DNA from: Gilichinskyi gelida
GTDB lineage: Bacteria; Acidobacteriota; Thermoanaerobaculia; Gp7-AA8
Assembly: GCA_038040385.1 (NCBI GenBank)
Contig: JBBPII010000023.1
Span: 1 to 53,516, forward strand
Length of the DNA stretch: 53,516 nucleotides
Direction of reading: 5' to 3'
How positions within the stretch are numbered: the stretch's first letter is position 1; each line of letters starts with the position of its first letter. The position numbers were made by a program, and so were the translations under genes. The notes beneath the pieces were generated by a model. That model had not been told where the DNA came from and made no database searches. It saw nothing but the letters and a program-made list of their open reading frames with translations. Positions 17,031 through 24,832 of the stretch are shown in pieces.

Positions 17031-18023
17031 ATGCACAAGTTCTGGATCGTTGGCACGGCGCTGGTGGCGGCCGTCGCGTTCGGGCAATCGGCGCCCCCCG
17101 AGGCCACGCACGACGAGAAGATCGATCTGGTGGCCTCGGACCTCCGCGCACTGTCGCGCATCGCGGCGCTGGCGGGCGATCTCAACGACGCCCGGCAGGT
17201 CATGCTGGCCATTGTCGACAACGACGTGGAGACCCTCCGCGAACGGCGCAGCGATGACACATATCGCTGGGCGTCGCTGCAGCGCGAGGAAGCGTCGCGG
17301 GTCAAGGATCAGAAGGCGATCGAGCGCGTGCAGAGCGAGAAGGAGCTGCGCGAGGTCACCGTCACCGCGCCGCGCGCCTATCGGGTGGAGGTCTCCGTTC
17401 CCGCCAAACGAAACCTGGTCTCGCCGAACAACCGCGTCTACATCCGCAACGTGCTGGTCGACTCGACCGGCTTCGATGGGAAGACGACGCACCAGGAGAT
17501 CCCGGTCAACGCGTGGGTGAACCCCGGCGACGCGAACGGCGTGGCGCTGCCGGAGATCGGCAAGAGCGTCAAAGCGACCGTGGAGCTCGGCGTGGAGAGC
17601 GGCGACAAGCGCGCCGTGGCCGACGTGGCCCTGCTCCAGGCCAAGCTGGTCGACGATCCCGCCAGCCCGTACTTCCCCGCCGTGCAGCGCCTGCTGCGCA
17701 TCCGCGAGGTCGTCGCTGCGAAGGAGATGGATCGCGGCGTGGTGAAGAGCGTCGTCGACGAGGCGCTGCTGGCCGTCCCCGGCGAATTGGCGAAACGCAC
17801 CGCGCAACAGGCCGCGGCCGCCGAGCGCCGCAAACAGATGGCCGCCTCCGGCGAGACGACGAGCGCGATCGCCGCCGGCGACGCCACGCCCGACGTCGTG
17901 GCCGCGCTGCAGGACGTCTCCCGCCTCCTCGGCGGCACGCTGCAGGATCAGAGCGACGCGCGAGCGAGACTGACGGCGCTCATCGATTCGCTTGTGCGCA
18001 TTCGCGCGACCCGCCCGTACTGA
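17031..18023 (+). CDS. Secreted hypothetical protein
   Basis: A 330-residue protein with a short signal peptide (MHKFWIVGTALVAAVAFGQSA) and a good AGGAGGAG ribosome site 6-13 bases before the ATG. After the signal comes a helical region (residues 20-110), a beta-rich central part (YRVEVSVPAKRNLVSPNNRV and following) and an Ala/Arg-rich helical C-terminal half likely to form coiled coil. I do not recognise the family. It is divergent from the Asp-box gene, and its 3' end overlaps that of the opposite-strand glycosyltransferase gene by 76 bases. Confidence 0.75.
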   Translation: MHKFWIVGTALVAAVAFGQSAPPEATHDEKIDLVASDLRALSRIAALAGDLNDARQVMLAIVDNDVETLRERRSDDTYRWASLQREEASRVKDQKAIERVQSEKELREVTVTAPRAYRVEVSVPAKRNLVSPNNRVYIRNVLVDSTGFDGKTTHQEIPVNAWVNPGDANGVALPEIGKSVKATVELGVESGDKRAVADVALLQAKLVDDPASPYFPAVQRLLRIREVVAAKEMDRGVVKSVVDEALLAVPGELAKRTAQQAAAAERRKQMAASGETTSAIAAGDATPDVVAALQDVSRLLGGTLQDQSDARARLTALIDSLVRIRATRPY

Positions 18024-18694
18024 TCGTCGAAGCGGCGCTCGAACGGGAGGGGGCGGTGGCGCGGATCGCAGCCGAACTGGCGCATGGCGTTGAAGCCACC
18101 GCCGGTGAAGATGCGGGTCGCCTTGGCCGCGATGAGGGTGGCGGGATAGACGTCGGGGGCGACGATGGGATCGGCGACTCCTTCTTGCAGACAGACATCG
18201 CGCGCGTATGCGAGCAGTTCGTCGATCTCCTCCTGCGGGCCGGAATGGACAACGAGAGCATAGGTCGGCGGGAGGGGCGGGAGATCTTGCGCCGCGGGTG
18301 GATCGCGCAGCTCGAAGTCCTCGATGACCTCCTCGGCACGCTCGCGAACGTACCGATCCTGCTCCAGATGGAGCGGCTCGAGGATGTACGCGCGGCCGAT
18401 GCGCGGCGGGTCCTTCGGCAGCTCGTAGCGATCCCAGCGAACGTAGCGGGCGACGTAGTCGACGCGGCCGCCTTCGATCTCGCCGAACAGGCCGCCCGGG
18501 AACGTATCGAGGATGAGCTGACCCTCGGGGCGCTCGCGCAGCACGGGAATGTCGCCCACCACGCGGCGGTCGCCGGCGAAGGGCGACTCGGCGACGATCA
18601 CCGCGTCACGCTCGAGTCCGAGCGTGTGCAGGAACGCGCGGGCGCGCGTCAAGTGGCCCAGGCCGCCGCCCATCGCGTAGTAGACGAGTGTCAT
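17948..18694 (-). CDS. Glycosyltransferase, MGT/MurG-like fold
   Basis: A 248-residue protein that begins with the glycine-rich loop MTLVYYAMGGGLGHLTRARAF, typical of GT-B enzymes that scan for a nucleotide-sugar donor. It continues to the C-terminal donor-side motif FTGGGFNAMRQF and a PFERRFDDQ tail. It is shorter than usual (many relatives exceed 330 residues), so part of the second Rossmann domain may be reduced. Its ATG is part of a family-1 repeat (GGAATGAC), and no Shine-Dalgarno precedes it. It is the last gene of the minus-strand glycan cluster. Confidence 0.75.
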   Translation of the reverse strand: MTLVYYAMGGGLGHLTRARAFLHTLGLERDAVIVAESPFAGDRRVVGDIPVLRERPEGQLILDTFPGGLFGEIEGGRVDYVARYVRWDRYELPKDPPRIGRAYILEPLHLEQDRYVRERAEEVIEDFELRDPPAAQDLPPLPPTYALVVHSGPQEEIDELLAYARDVCLQEGVADPIVAPDVYPATLIAAKATRIFTGGGFNAMRQFGCDPRHRPLPFERRFDDQYGRVARMRTSESMSAVSLARASL

Positions 18695-18788
18695 TCCGAG
18701 CCGCGTAGGCGGCGAGGAATCCCCCGCGCATGTGCGCTCACCGCCTGGTCGCGGGGGATCCCTCGCCGTCTCCACGGCTCGGGATGAC
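18690..18788. repeat. Palindromic dispersed repeat, family 1 (copy d)
   Basis: It runs from GTCATTCCGAGCCGCGTAGG to ACGGCTCGGGATGAC, with inner arms around GGATTCCCC/GGGGGATCC. On the minus strand its end supplies the ATG of the glycosyltransferase gene at 18694. It fills the spacer to the lipoprotein gene, whose stop is at 18790. Confidence 0.9.
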
Positions 18789-18789
18789 A

Positions 18790-19377
18790 CTACCGCTTCA
18801 TCGCCAGCTCGGCGAAGATCACCGCGCGCTCGCGCGGAGGGATGCCGTCGAGGAGCTCGACCCCGTAAAACGCATCGGGGCTGGTGCCGGCGGCGCGGAA
18901 CTTCCCGCCGACGTCGACGTGATCGCCGCGCACGCGCACGTCGCCGAGGAGCCGCTCGCCGGGCGCGTAGACCTTCACCTTCGCGTCCTTGATCTTCAGC
19001 TCGTACGGATTCTTGTTCTCCTCGTTGTCGCTGACTTTGATCTTCTCCGGCGTGACCTTCACCTTCCACAGCAGCTTGCCGCCGAGGGTGCGCACCTTGA
19101 AGCCGCCCTCGTCGCCGAACTTCACCTCCAGCTCCTCGTACTTGCGCTTCTCGCCCTTGAAGCGGCCGTGCATGACGCCGCCGGCGTAGGTGACGGTCAG
19201 ATCGTTCCCCTGCGGCGTGACTTCGATGACGCGCTCGCCGCCGGGCGTGGTGAGGACGATCAGCGCCGCCGGAGCGCTCTTCTGGGCGACAGGCTTCGGC
19301 GGCGGCGGTGCGGCCGGCGTTTCAGCGGGCCGGCTGCACGCGGCGATCAACAGTACAAGTACGAAGGATTTCGACAT
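18790..19377 (-). CDS. Hypothetical lipoprotein
   Basis: A 195-residue protein with a clear lipobox (MSKSFVLVLLIAACSRP), then a Pro/Ala-rich linker (ETPAAPPPPKPVAQKS) and a beta-rich, Lys-rich domain (RFKGEKRKYEELEVKFGDEG). A TTG at 19398 would add seven basic residues. I prefer the ATG at 19377, with GGAAG upstream. Its first 55 or so bases overlap the end of the preceding glycosyltransferase gene. No family recognised; it would sit on the periplasmic face of a membrane. Confidence 0.75.
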   Translation of the reverse strand: MSKSFVLVLLIAACSRPAETPAAPPPPKPVAQKSAPAALIVLTTPGGERVIEVTPQGNDLTVTYAGGVMHGRFKGEKRKYEELEVKFGDEGGFKVRTLGGKLLWKVKVTPEKIKVSDNEENKNPYELKIKDAKVKVYAPGERLLGDVRVRGDHVDVGGKFRAAGTSPDAFYGVELLDGIPPRERAVIFAELAMKR

Positions 19378-20425
19378 ATCTCTGCGCTTCCTTTTCAACG
19401 TTGAAGTGTTCGACGACCGCCGCCTGACAGCGCCCGCCGAGGGCGCGGAGCGAGGCGTCGTCGATGGACGCGGCGGCGGTGATCGCGCGGCGGCAGTCGT
19501 GCGCGTCGCCGGCCTCGAAGACGATGGCGTTCTCGCCGTCGACGAGGAGGTCGGCCATCCCGCCGGCGTTCGACGTCAGCAGCGGGATGCCGAGCGCCGC
19601 GGCCTCCAGGACCACGTTCGGCAGGCCGTCGTAGAACGAGGGAACGACGACCAGGTCGCACGCGGCGAAGAGAGGGAGGAGGTCCAATCGATCGCGGAAC
19701 GGCAGCGCGGTGATGCCGAGCGCGGGGTCGACATCGCCGACCAGCAGCAGATGAAACCGATCGGCGACACCTGACCGCTCGAGCGCGTCGAGGAAGAACC
19801 GCACGCCCTTCTTCTGCTTGAGTTGGCCGAACATCCCGAGTACACGGCGGCCATCGACTCGAAACCGCGCCGCCTCGTCGCGGTCGTGCGGCAGGAGCTG
19901 CCACGAGTCGGTGTCGATGCCGTTCGGGATCCACGCCGGATCGACGCCCGGCTCCAGCGCGGCGATGCGCGCGGCGTGGTCGCGCGTCACCGTGCAGACC
20001 GCGGCCGAGGAGCGGATGGCGTGGCGCAGGACATCGGATTTCTTCGGCGAGAAGATCGCCGCGTCGAAGTCGTTGCCGCGGATGAGCGTCACCAGCGGGG
20101 CCTTCAGCCAGGCGGCGAACGGTGGTCCGGCCAGCAGCGGTAGCGTGCCACCGAAGGCGACGACGTGCGTCGGCGCCGGGCCGCGTCGCAGCACGTTCCA
20201 CAGGCGATTGAGCGTGTGCGCGGGGTCGTCGTCCGCCGGGCAGCAGATCTGCCGGCCGCCCGCCTTCGTCTCCACGCGCCAGTCGTCGTACTTGCGGCTG
20301 ACGTGCGCGACGTCGACCTCCACGCCGCGGCTGCGCAGGGCGTGCACGATGCGGTCGCACGACTGCGCCATGCCGCCGCGGTCGGGAGGGTAGTTTTCCG
20401 TCAGCCATAGCGGGCGGAGGGACAT
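19322..20425 (-). CDS. Glycosyltransferase family 4
   Basis: A 367-residue GT-B retaining glycosyltransferase. The acceptor side has WLTENYPPDRGGMAQSCDRI and the donor side has LGMFGQLKQKKGVRFFLDAL, then VVVPSFYDGLPNVVLEAAALG with the conserved E-x7-E pattern that binds the nucleotide sugar. The ATG at 20425 overlaps the stop of the upstream gene by one base (TGATG), so the genes are coupled. It likely adds a sugar to a cell-surface glycan or lipid; acceptor unknown. Confidence 0.92.
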   Translation of the reverse strand: MSLRPLWLTENYPPDRGGMAQSCDRIVHALRSRGVEVDVAHVSRKYDDWRVETKAGGRQICCPADDDPAHTLNRLWNVLRRGPAPTHVVAFGGTLPLLAGPPFAAWLKAPLVTLIRGNDFDAAIFSPKKSDVLRHAIRSSAAVCTVTRDHAARIAALEPGVDPAWIPNGIDTDSWQLLPHDRDEAARFRVDGRRVLGMFGQLKQKKGVRFFLDALERSGVADRFHLLLVGDVDPALGITALPFRDRLDLLPLFAACDLVVVPSFYDGLPNVVLEAAALGIPLLTSNAGGMADLLVDGENAIVFEAGDAHDCRRAITAAASIDDASLRALGGRCQAAVVEHFNVEKEAQRYVEILRTCTVDRRVQPAR

Positions 20426-20844
20426 CAACTGTCTCCGATTCCCGTCCCGGACTCGCGCTCCGTCGCCGTCGACGGTCCGCTACTGGCCATGTCGGAGTCG
20501 AACGACCGCGTGTCGTAGCGGTCATAGTACGAATCGTAATAAGCGCCGGCGTAAATCGGGGCGTAGCCGGCGGTGCTGTAGTAACGATCGCGATAGCGGT
20601 GGGACCAGGCGGGATCGCTCAGCGGCTGCTCGGGCGGCGGTTTCGGCGCGTTCTTCTGCGACTTCTGGGCGACCACGTCCTTCTCCGCCGCACGCCCATC
20701 GCAGTCGAGGCAGCGGGTGAAGCCGCTCATCGGCGACAGGTGCTGCGAGCACATCGGGCGCGCGCACAGCGCGCATTGCTTGACCGACATCTCGCCGCAA
20801 TCGCGGAGGCTGAAAAAGCCGCGTTTCGCTCTGCACCGTTCCAT
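20425..20844 (-). CDS. Small Cys-rich protein with Tyr-rich tail
   Basis: A 139-residue protein. The first 55 residues carry paired cysteines and a histidine (CGEMSVKQCALCARPMCSQH, then FTRCLDCDGR), a pattern that could bind zinc like a B-box or small treble-clef domain. The second half is low complexity and rich in Tyr, Asp, Arg and Ser (YRDRYYSTAGYAPIYAGAYY). There is no signal peptide. It is coupled at both ends by TGATG overlaps, between a membrane protein and a glycosyltransferase. No named family recognised. Confidence 0.72.
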   Translation of the reverse strand: MERCRAKRGFFSLRDCGEMSVKQCALCARPMCSQHLSPMSGFTRCLDCDGRAAEKDVVAQKSQKNAPKPPPEQPLSDPAWSHRYRDRYYSTAGYAPIYAGAYYDSYYDRYDTRSFDSDMASSGPSTATERESGTGIGDS

Positions 20845-21668
20845 CACGCGCTCCTCGCCGGGCTCACCCTCTTGTATCCCTCGGCCATCAGATCGATGAG
20901 CATGCCGAACGCCGGCGAGTCGGCGCCGTCCGTCTTCCGCTTCCGCGCCAGCTTGAGCGTGGTGCGCTTCTCGTCGCGTTTCACATCGTCGGCCGTCTTG
21001 ACGGCGTACTCCTTGACCGGAAATCCGAGGGTCACCACGGCGACCGTCTTCCGCTTGATCTTCGTCTTGCTCTTGATCTTCCCGCGCGACGTCTTCTTCG
21101 TCTTGTCGCGCTTCACGACGTGCTCGATGACCTTCCAATGCACCTTCGTTCCGTCGGCTAGCGCGACGCTGCCACGGAACCATGGATCGACGAAGAGGCG
21201 GTCGATGATCTTGTAGTACGCGCCCTTCTTGTACGGTTCGCTCTGCTTCTTTTTCTTCTCCTCGATGTCGTACGGGCGGAGATCGATGTCGACGTGTAGC
21301 GGATCGCCGGCATTCATGTCCTCCCGCAGCACCGCGAGGAACGGCGCGGCCGCGGTGCGGAGGTTGTCCGAGAGGTCCTGCCGGCGGAAGCGGAGGAAGA
21401 AGACGATGGCGGCGATCGCGGCGGCGACGCAGAGCAGTGCGAGCGCCGTCATGATCGTCCGCGTGGTATCGGAGGTGTTTCCCGCAACGACGAAGAAGAA
21501 AATGGCGACGACGATCGCCAGCGGGATCGAGCATCCGGCCTTCTTCCGCTTGGCCGCCATGGTGGCGTCGAAGTCGAGCAGCGCGCGGAGCAGGTCGAGG
21601 ACCTCGTCCACCGGCCGATTGACCCCGAGCTGTCTGGCCGCGGCGATCTGCCGCTGTTCCGGCGTCAT
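20844..21668 (-). CDS. Membrane protein of the glycosyltransferase cluster
   Basis: A 274-residue protein. A short helical N-terminus (EQRQIAAARQLGVNRPVDEV) is followed by two adjacent transmembrane helices (residues 50-95: IPLAIVVAIFFFVVAG and TALALLCVAAAIAAIVFFL) and then a basic cytoplasmic or periplasmic domain with Lys-rich stretches (EEKKKKQSEPYKKGAYYK, KTSRGKIKSKTKIKRK). The stop overlaps the next ATG (TGATG). Family not recognised. It probably acts with the Cys-rich protein encoded next to it, since the two are translationally coupled. Confidence 0.75.
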   Translation of the reverse strand: MTPEQRQIAAARQLGVNRPVDEVLDLLRALLDFDATMAAKRKKAGCSIPLAIVVAIFFFVVAGNTSDTTRTIMTALALLCVAAAIAAIVFFLRFRRQDLSDNLRTAAAPFLAVLREDMNAGDPLHVDIDLRPYDIEEKKKKQSEPYKKGAYYKIIDRLFVDPWFRGSVALADGTKVHWKVIEHVVKRDKTKKTSRGKIKSKTKIKRKTVAVVTLGFPVKEYAVKTADDVKRDEKRTTLKLARKRKTDGADSPAFGMLIDLMAEGYKRVSPARSA

Positions 21669-22804
21669 GTGTGGACCGATAACGCGGAATATACCTCTTG
21701 CAAGCGCCGCGTGGCATGCGCCCACGTCAGCGAGCGCTCGATGCGCTCGCGCCCGCGCGCGCCGAGGGCGCGGCGGAGGTCGGAGTACTCGAAGGCGATG
21801 CGCATGGCGCGGGCGAGGGCGGGTGGGCGGTCGGGGGGGACGAGGAGGCCTTCCACGCGGTCGGTGATCAGCTCGCGGACGGCCGGGAGATCGCTGGCGA
21901 TCACCGCGACGCCGGCGGCCATGGACTCCAGGACCTTGAGCGGCGAGCACCCTTGCACCACGTTGCGCGCGCAGTCGGAGAGCGGCGCGATCGAGGCGAT
22001 GGCGTGCTGCAGCCACGGCTGGAGCTCTTCAGGGCTCAACGCTGTTTTCCAGACCAGGCGATCGGCGATCTCCAGCTTGTGCGCGAGGCGGATGTACGCC
22101 TTGGCGTAGCGCGTGTCGTGCGAGGAGCAGACAACCAGCCGCACCGGCAGATCGCGGAGGCGGGCGAAGGCGCGAAAGAGCGTTTCGATCCCCTGCCATT
22201 CCTGCAGGGCGCCGAAGTAGATGAAGTAGTCGCCGTCCTCGGCGCGTGCGACCGGTTCGGGCAGATCGGCGCCGTTCGGGATCACCGTGATGTTCTTCAC
22301 CCCGCGTTTGATCAGCAGGTCGCGAATGGTGTTCGCCGGCACGACGATGGCGTCCGCACGCTCAAGGACGATCTGCTCGAGCCGCTCGATCTTCTCCAGC
22401 GTCCGCGGGGCCACGCTCGGATACGCGAACGGCAGCTCGATCGACGGCAGCGCGTTGACTTCGTACACCGTCGCGCACCCGCGCTTAATGATCGGCAGCC
22501 CGCTCCACGGATCGCGAAAGTGCGCGATCTCCAGCTTCGGCATCTCGTCGAGCAGCGCCGCCAACCGCTCCCCGAAGGCGATGGTCCGCTCGAGAAAGTT
22601 GTCGATCTGGCTTGCGAACCGCACGATTTCGACGTCGCCCTCCACCTGCCAGGACGGCAGATCATCCCCGCCGAGGGCGTAGAGCACCCCGCCGCCCGCC
22701 CAGTCGAACAGTGCGCGCGCGAAGCGGGCGATGTGCACGCCCGAGCCCTTGCGGGAGGGGAAGCGATCGAAGGCGGCGTAGAGGGCGCGGTGGGGGGAGA
22801 GCAC
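21665..22804 (-). CDS. Glycosyltransferase family 4
   Basis: A 379-residue GT4 enzyme. The N-terminus PHRALYAAFDRFPSRKGSG includes the acceptor/donor glycine region. The middle has VIPNGADLPEPVAR and YFIYFGALQEWQGIETLFRA, and the C-terminal donor motif is CSPLKVLESMAAGVAVIASD. I chose GTG 22804, because the VapC gene ends at 22813 and homology begins right after. The frame remains open further upstream but only as a shadow of the toxin gene. The stop overlaps the start of the next gene by four bases. Confidence 0.9.
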   Translation of the reverse strand: MLSPHRALYAAFDRFPSRKGSGVHIARFARALFDWAGGGVLYALGGDDLPSWQVEGDVEIVRFASQIDNFLERTIAFGERLAALLDEMPKLEIAHFRDPWSGLPIIKRGCATVYEVNALPSIELPFAYPSVAPRTLEKIERLEQIVLERADAIVVPANTIRDLLIKRGVKNITVIPNGADLPEPVARAEDGDYFIYFGALQEWQGIETLFRAFARLRDLPVRLVVCSSHDTRYAKAYIRLAHKLEIADRLVWKTALSPEELQPWLQHAIASIAPLSDCARNVVQGCSPLKVLESMAAGVAVIASDLPAVRELITDRVEGLLVPPDRPPALARAMRIAFEYSDLRRALGARGRERIERSLTWAHATRRLQEVYSALSVHT

Positions 22805-22812
22805 GTTGCAGC

Positions 22813-23208
22813 CTATGACAGAACGATTGATCCGATCCGCCGGATGTGGCGGAAATGATCGTCGTACGTGAGGACACTCGCTCCGGCCGTCGCCGCACAT
22901 GCTGCGATCCAGATGTCGTTGACGGGAAGGGGCATGCCCATCTCGCGGAGGGAGACGACAATCTCGGCGTACACGCGTGCGACATGCCCGTCGACGCTCA
23001 CCTCCTCGACCGCGGGGTTCGCCATGAACTCACGCAGCTCGCTCTCGTTCTCGCGCCCTCGGCGACCCAACAGAAACCCCGTCCAAAGTTCACCGAGGAC
23101 GACAGAAGGAACGCCGATCCACTCGGCTGTGTCGATGATCTCCACGACTTCGGCATGACCACGTTTGAAGTGGCTGTAGCCCGACGTGTCGAGGACGTAG
23201 CGGGTCAA
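22813..23208 (-). CDS. PIN-domain toxin (VapC)
   Basis: A 131-residue PIN ribonuclease toxin. Acidic site residues are in RYVLDTSGYSHF, SVVLGELWTG, LPVNDIWIAACA and VLTYDDHFRHI. It starts at TTG 23208, overlapping the antitoxin stop as TTGA. A start inside the antitoxin would add a non-homologous tail. It looks intact. Confidence 0.88.
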   Translation of the reverse strand: MTRYVLDTSGYSHFKRGHAEVVEIIDTAEWIGVPSVVLGELWTGFLLGRRGRENESELREFMANPAVEEVSVDGHVARVYAEIVVSLREMGMPLPVNDIWIAACAATAGASVLTYDDHFRHIRRIGSIVLS

Positions 23209-23465
23209 CGCCAGAGTTCCTCGTCGACTTGCTCGCCCAGCTCCTGCACGGCCTCTTCGAAGGCCGCGAACTCTTCCTGCGTCCACTTGCCGGCGAGCGT
23301 AGCCAGGCCGTTACTTTTCCGCTCCTGGCCGAGGCCCAGACCTCTGCGAAGCGCGTTGACGACTGTCTGATTCAGCGACGCGCCGCGTCGTTTTCGTTCG
23401 CGCTCGAGCTCCGCGGCGACATCAGACGGAAGGTTGCGCACGGTGAGATAGCTTCGTTTGCGCAT
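23205..23465 (-). CDS. Ribbon-helix-helix antitoxin
   Basis: An 86-residue antitoxin with the RHH DNA-binding fold: a short strand (RSYLTVRNLPSDVAAELE), then two helices (RRGASLNQTVVNALRRGLGL) and a flexible acidic C-terminal part (WTQEEFAAFEEAVQELGEQV) that would neutralise the toxin. It is coupled to the PIN gene by a four-base overlap. Inverted TGCATTC boxes stand directly upstream of its ATG. Confidence 0.88.
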   Translation of the reverse strand: MRKRSYLTVRNLPSDVAAELERERKRRGASLNQTVVNALRRGLGLGQERKSNGLATLAGKWTQEEFAAFEEAVQELGEQVDEELWR

Positions 23466-23490
23466 TCAATACGTGCATTCTATGAATGCA
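23462..23490. promoter_or_regulatory. TGCATTC operator boxes of the RHH/PIN pair
   Basis: TGCATTC-TAT-GAATGCA (23474-23490) is a perfect 7-base inverted repeat, and a partial GCATTC lies at the start codon (23462). RHH antitoxins typically bind such short tandem boxes cooperatively, so this is the probable autoregulatory site. Confidence 0.55.
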
Positions 23491-23510
23491 CTATGGGCGT
23501 GTCAATGGAC

Positions 23511-23612
23511 CGCCGCGCAAGATCGCCCTCGGCGGCGCCGGCTTCTACGCCGATCCGCGCTGGTCGCCGGACGGCAAGATGATCAGCTTCACCGACAACT
23601 CCCGCACGCTCT
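23511..23612 (+). pseudogene. 102-base fragment of the tricorn-like protease gene
   Basis: This segment is identical to 27693-27794, apart from one visible mismatch (C for T at 23526). There it encodes propeller text around GGAGFYADPRWSPDGKMISF. Here it has no flanking homology. It interrupts a DUF104-like antitoxin gene and abuts the promoter of the RHH/PIN pair. Confidence 0.88.
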
Positions 23613-23695
23613 TGATCCTTCACGCCCTGGAGCGGCTCGGTCAGCCGGAGCGCGTTCTCATTCGCGTCATATTCGGCAACGATCATTCGTGACAT
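23613..23695 (-). pseudogene. N-terminal fragment of a DUF104-like antitoxin
   Basis: It encodes MSRMIVAEYDANENALRLTE and a few more residues matching the first 28 or so of the intact antitoxin at 37103-37333. It then runs into the protease fragment. The upstream bases (to about 23735) also match those upstream of the intact gene, so promoter and N-terminus were copied or retained together. Confidence 0.78.
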
Positions 23696-23816
23696 GCAAC
23701 GGTCATTCTAGCCGCACGGTCGCTCCGATGTTCCGTTCGATGCAGAGCGGCGACTTGCTCGATAGGTTCAACGGCCCGTCCACTCCGGCTGAGATGCTTC
23801 GCCGCGTTTCGCCGGC
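23696..23816. other. Upstream region of the broken antitoxin and a repeat half-copy
   Basis: Bases 23694-23735 closely match 37330-37370 upstream of the intact antitoxin gene. The remainder shows no gene. From 23789 it enters a family-1 repeat half-copy. Confidence 0.5.
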
Positions 23817-23826
23817 TCAGGATGAC
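23789..23826. repeat. Family 1 repeat, half-copy (e)
   Basis: Only the right arm is present (CTGAGATGCTTCGCCG...CGGCTCAGGATGAC). On the minus strand it supplies the TGA stop of the TPR gene, whose product ends DPSS exactly as sdhA does. Confidence 0.75.
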
Positions 23827-24623
23827 GGGTCACCTTCCTCCTCCCGCAGATCGAGAATCTCGTCCACAGCAGCGGCAACGCGATCAGCGAGATCTTCATC
23901 GCGCGCCGCGAGTTTGTCGAGATACGCGTCCGCGGCCGCATCATCGCCTCTCATCTCGGCGAGCATCACGATATTGAAATGGTGGTCGGCGACGTCCGGC
24001 TCCAGCGCCGCGGCGTCGCGAAAGGCGCGATCGGCCTTTCGATACTCCTTGAGATCGATGTATGCACTTCCGAGGAATGCGAGGACGGCGGCGCGCTTGC
24101 CGAAGCGCTTCAGATAGGAGCGCGCTGAATCCACGACGACCTGATCGAGATCCATCTCGTCCGCGAGCGAGATCGCTTGAAACGCCAGCTCCTCATCGTC
24201 GGGATTCTCGGCGGCCGCGCGCTGCCACATCTCGAGCGCTTCGGAGTGGCGATTCTGCTGCTCCAGGATCGAGCTGAGGAGCATGATGGCGGCAGCGAAC
24301 GAAGGCTCGGCTGCGAGCGCGGCGCGCGCGGCGGCCTCCGCCTTTTCCACCTGCTCCAGCTTCCTGTACGCCACCGCTTTCCAAAGCTCGAGCGACGCGC
24401 GCGGGCGGCCCTGCGCGATCCCAGCGTCGGCGATCTCGACCGCCCTTCGATACCGCTCCAGGCCGATGTGCGCGTCGATCCACGTCTCGTAGATCTCGTC
24501 GTCGGTCGGCTCGAATGCCACCAGCCGTCCGAGGATCGGGAGCGCGAGCGCGTACTCGCCGGCCTCCATGTGATCGAGTGCCGTGAGGAACTCGTCCTCG
24601 GCGCTTCGGATGCCGTCTTCCAA
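23817..24623 (-). CDS. TPR-repeat protein
   Basis: A 268-residue soluble protein made of TPR-type helical pairs: LDHMEAGEYALALPILGRLV, YRKLEQVEKAEAAARAALAA, LLSSILEQQNRHSEALEMWQ, FLGSAYIDLKEYRKADRAFRD. There is no signal peptide. I use TTG 24623, two bases after the upstream stop; an ATG 54 bases further in (MEAGEYALA) is a possible alternative start. The last residues and the stop come from a palindromic repeat. Function unknown. Confidence 0.8.
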   Translation of the reverse strand: MEDGIRSAEDEFLTALDHMEAGEYALALPILGRLVAFEPTDDEIYETWIDAHIGLERYRRAVEIADAGIAQGRPRASLELWKAVAYRKLEQVEKAEAAARAALAAEPSFAAAIMLLSSILEQQNRHSEALEMWQRAAAENPDDEELAFQAISLADEMDLDQVVVDSARSYLKRFGKRAAVLAFLGSAYIDLKEYRKADRAFRDAAALEPDVADHHFNIVMLAEMRGDDAAADAYLDKLAARDEDLADRVAAAVDEILDLREEEGDPSS

Positions 24624-24625
24624 GG

Positions 24626-24832
24626 TCAGTTCCGCGGAGGAACAGCAAGGGCTGCCGCGGACATCTCCTCGATCGAACGAAAGCGGCGCACACCCGGTTG
24701 GAATCGCTTGCCGGACGTGCGCTGACCGAATTCCCAGACCGCCTTGATGGCGCGATACAACTCCGGGTCACCCGGCTGGCGCCAGACGGGCTGGCTCATC
24801 TCCTCGACCGTTCGGAACTTTCGAATCGGCAT
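24626..24832 (-). CDS. Small hypothetical protein paired with a nucleotidyltransferase-like gene
   Basis: A 68-residue protein with two copies of a short motif, IRKFRTVEEMSQP near the start and VRRFRSIEEMSAA near the end, around a WEFGQRTSGKRF core. Its ATG overlaps the stop of the upstream gene (TGATG). A small protein coupled to a nucleotidyltransferase-like protein resembles type IV toxin-antitoxin arrangements, but I do not recognise the family. Confidence 0.65.
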   Translation of the reverse strand: MPIRKFRTVEEMSQPVWRQPGDPELYRAIKAVWEFGQRTSGKRFQPGVRRFRSIEEMSAAALAVPPRN

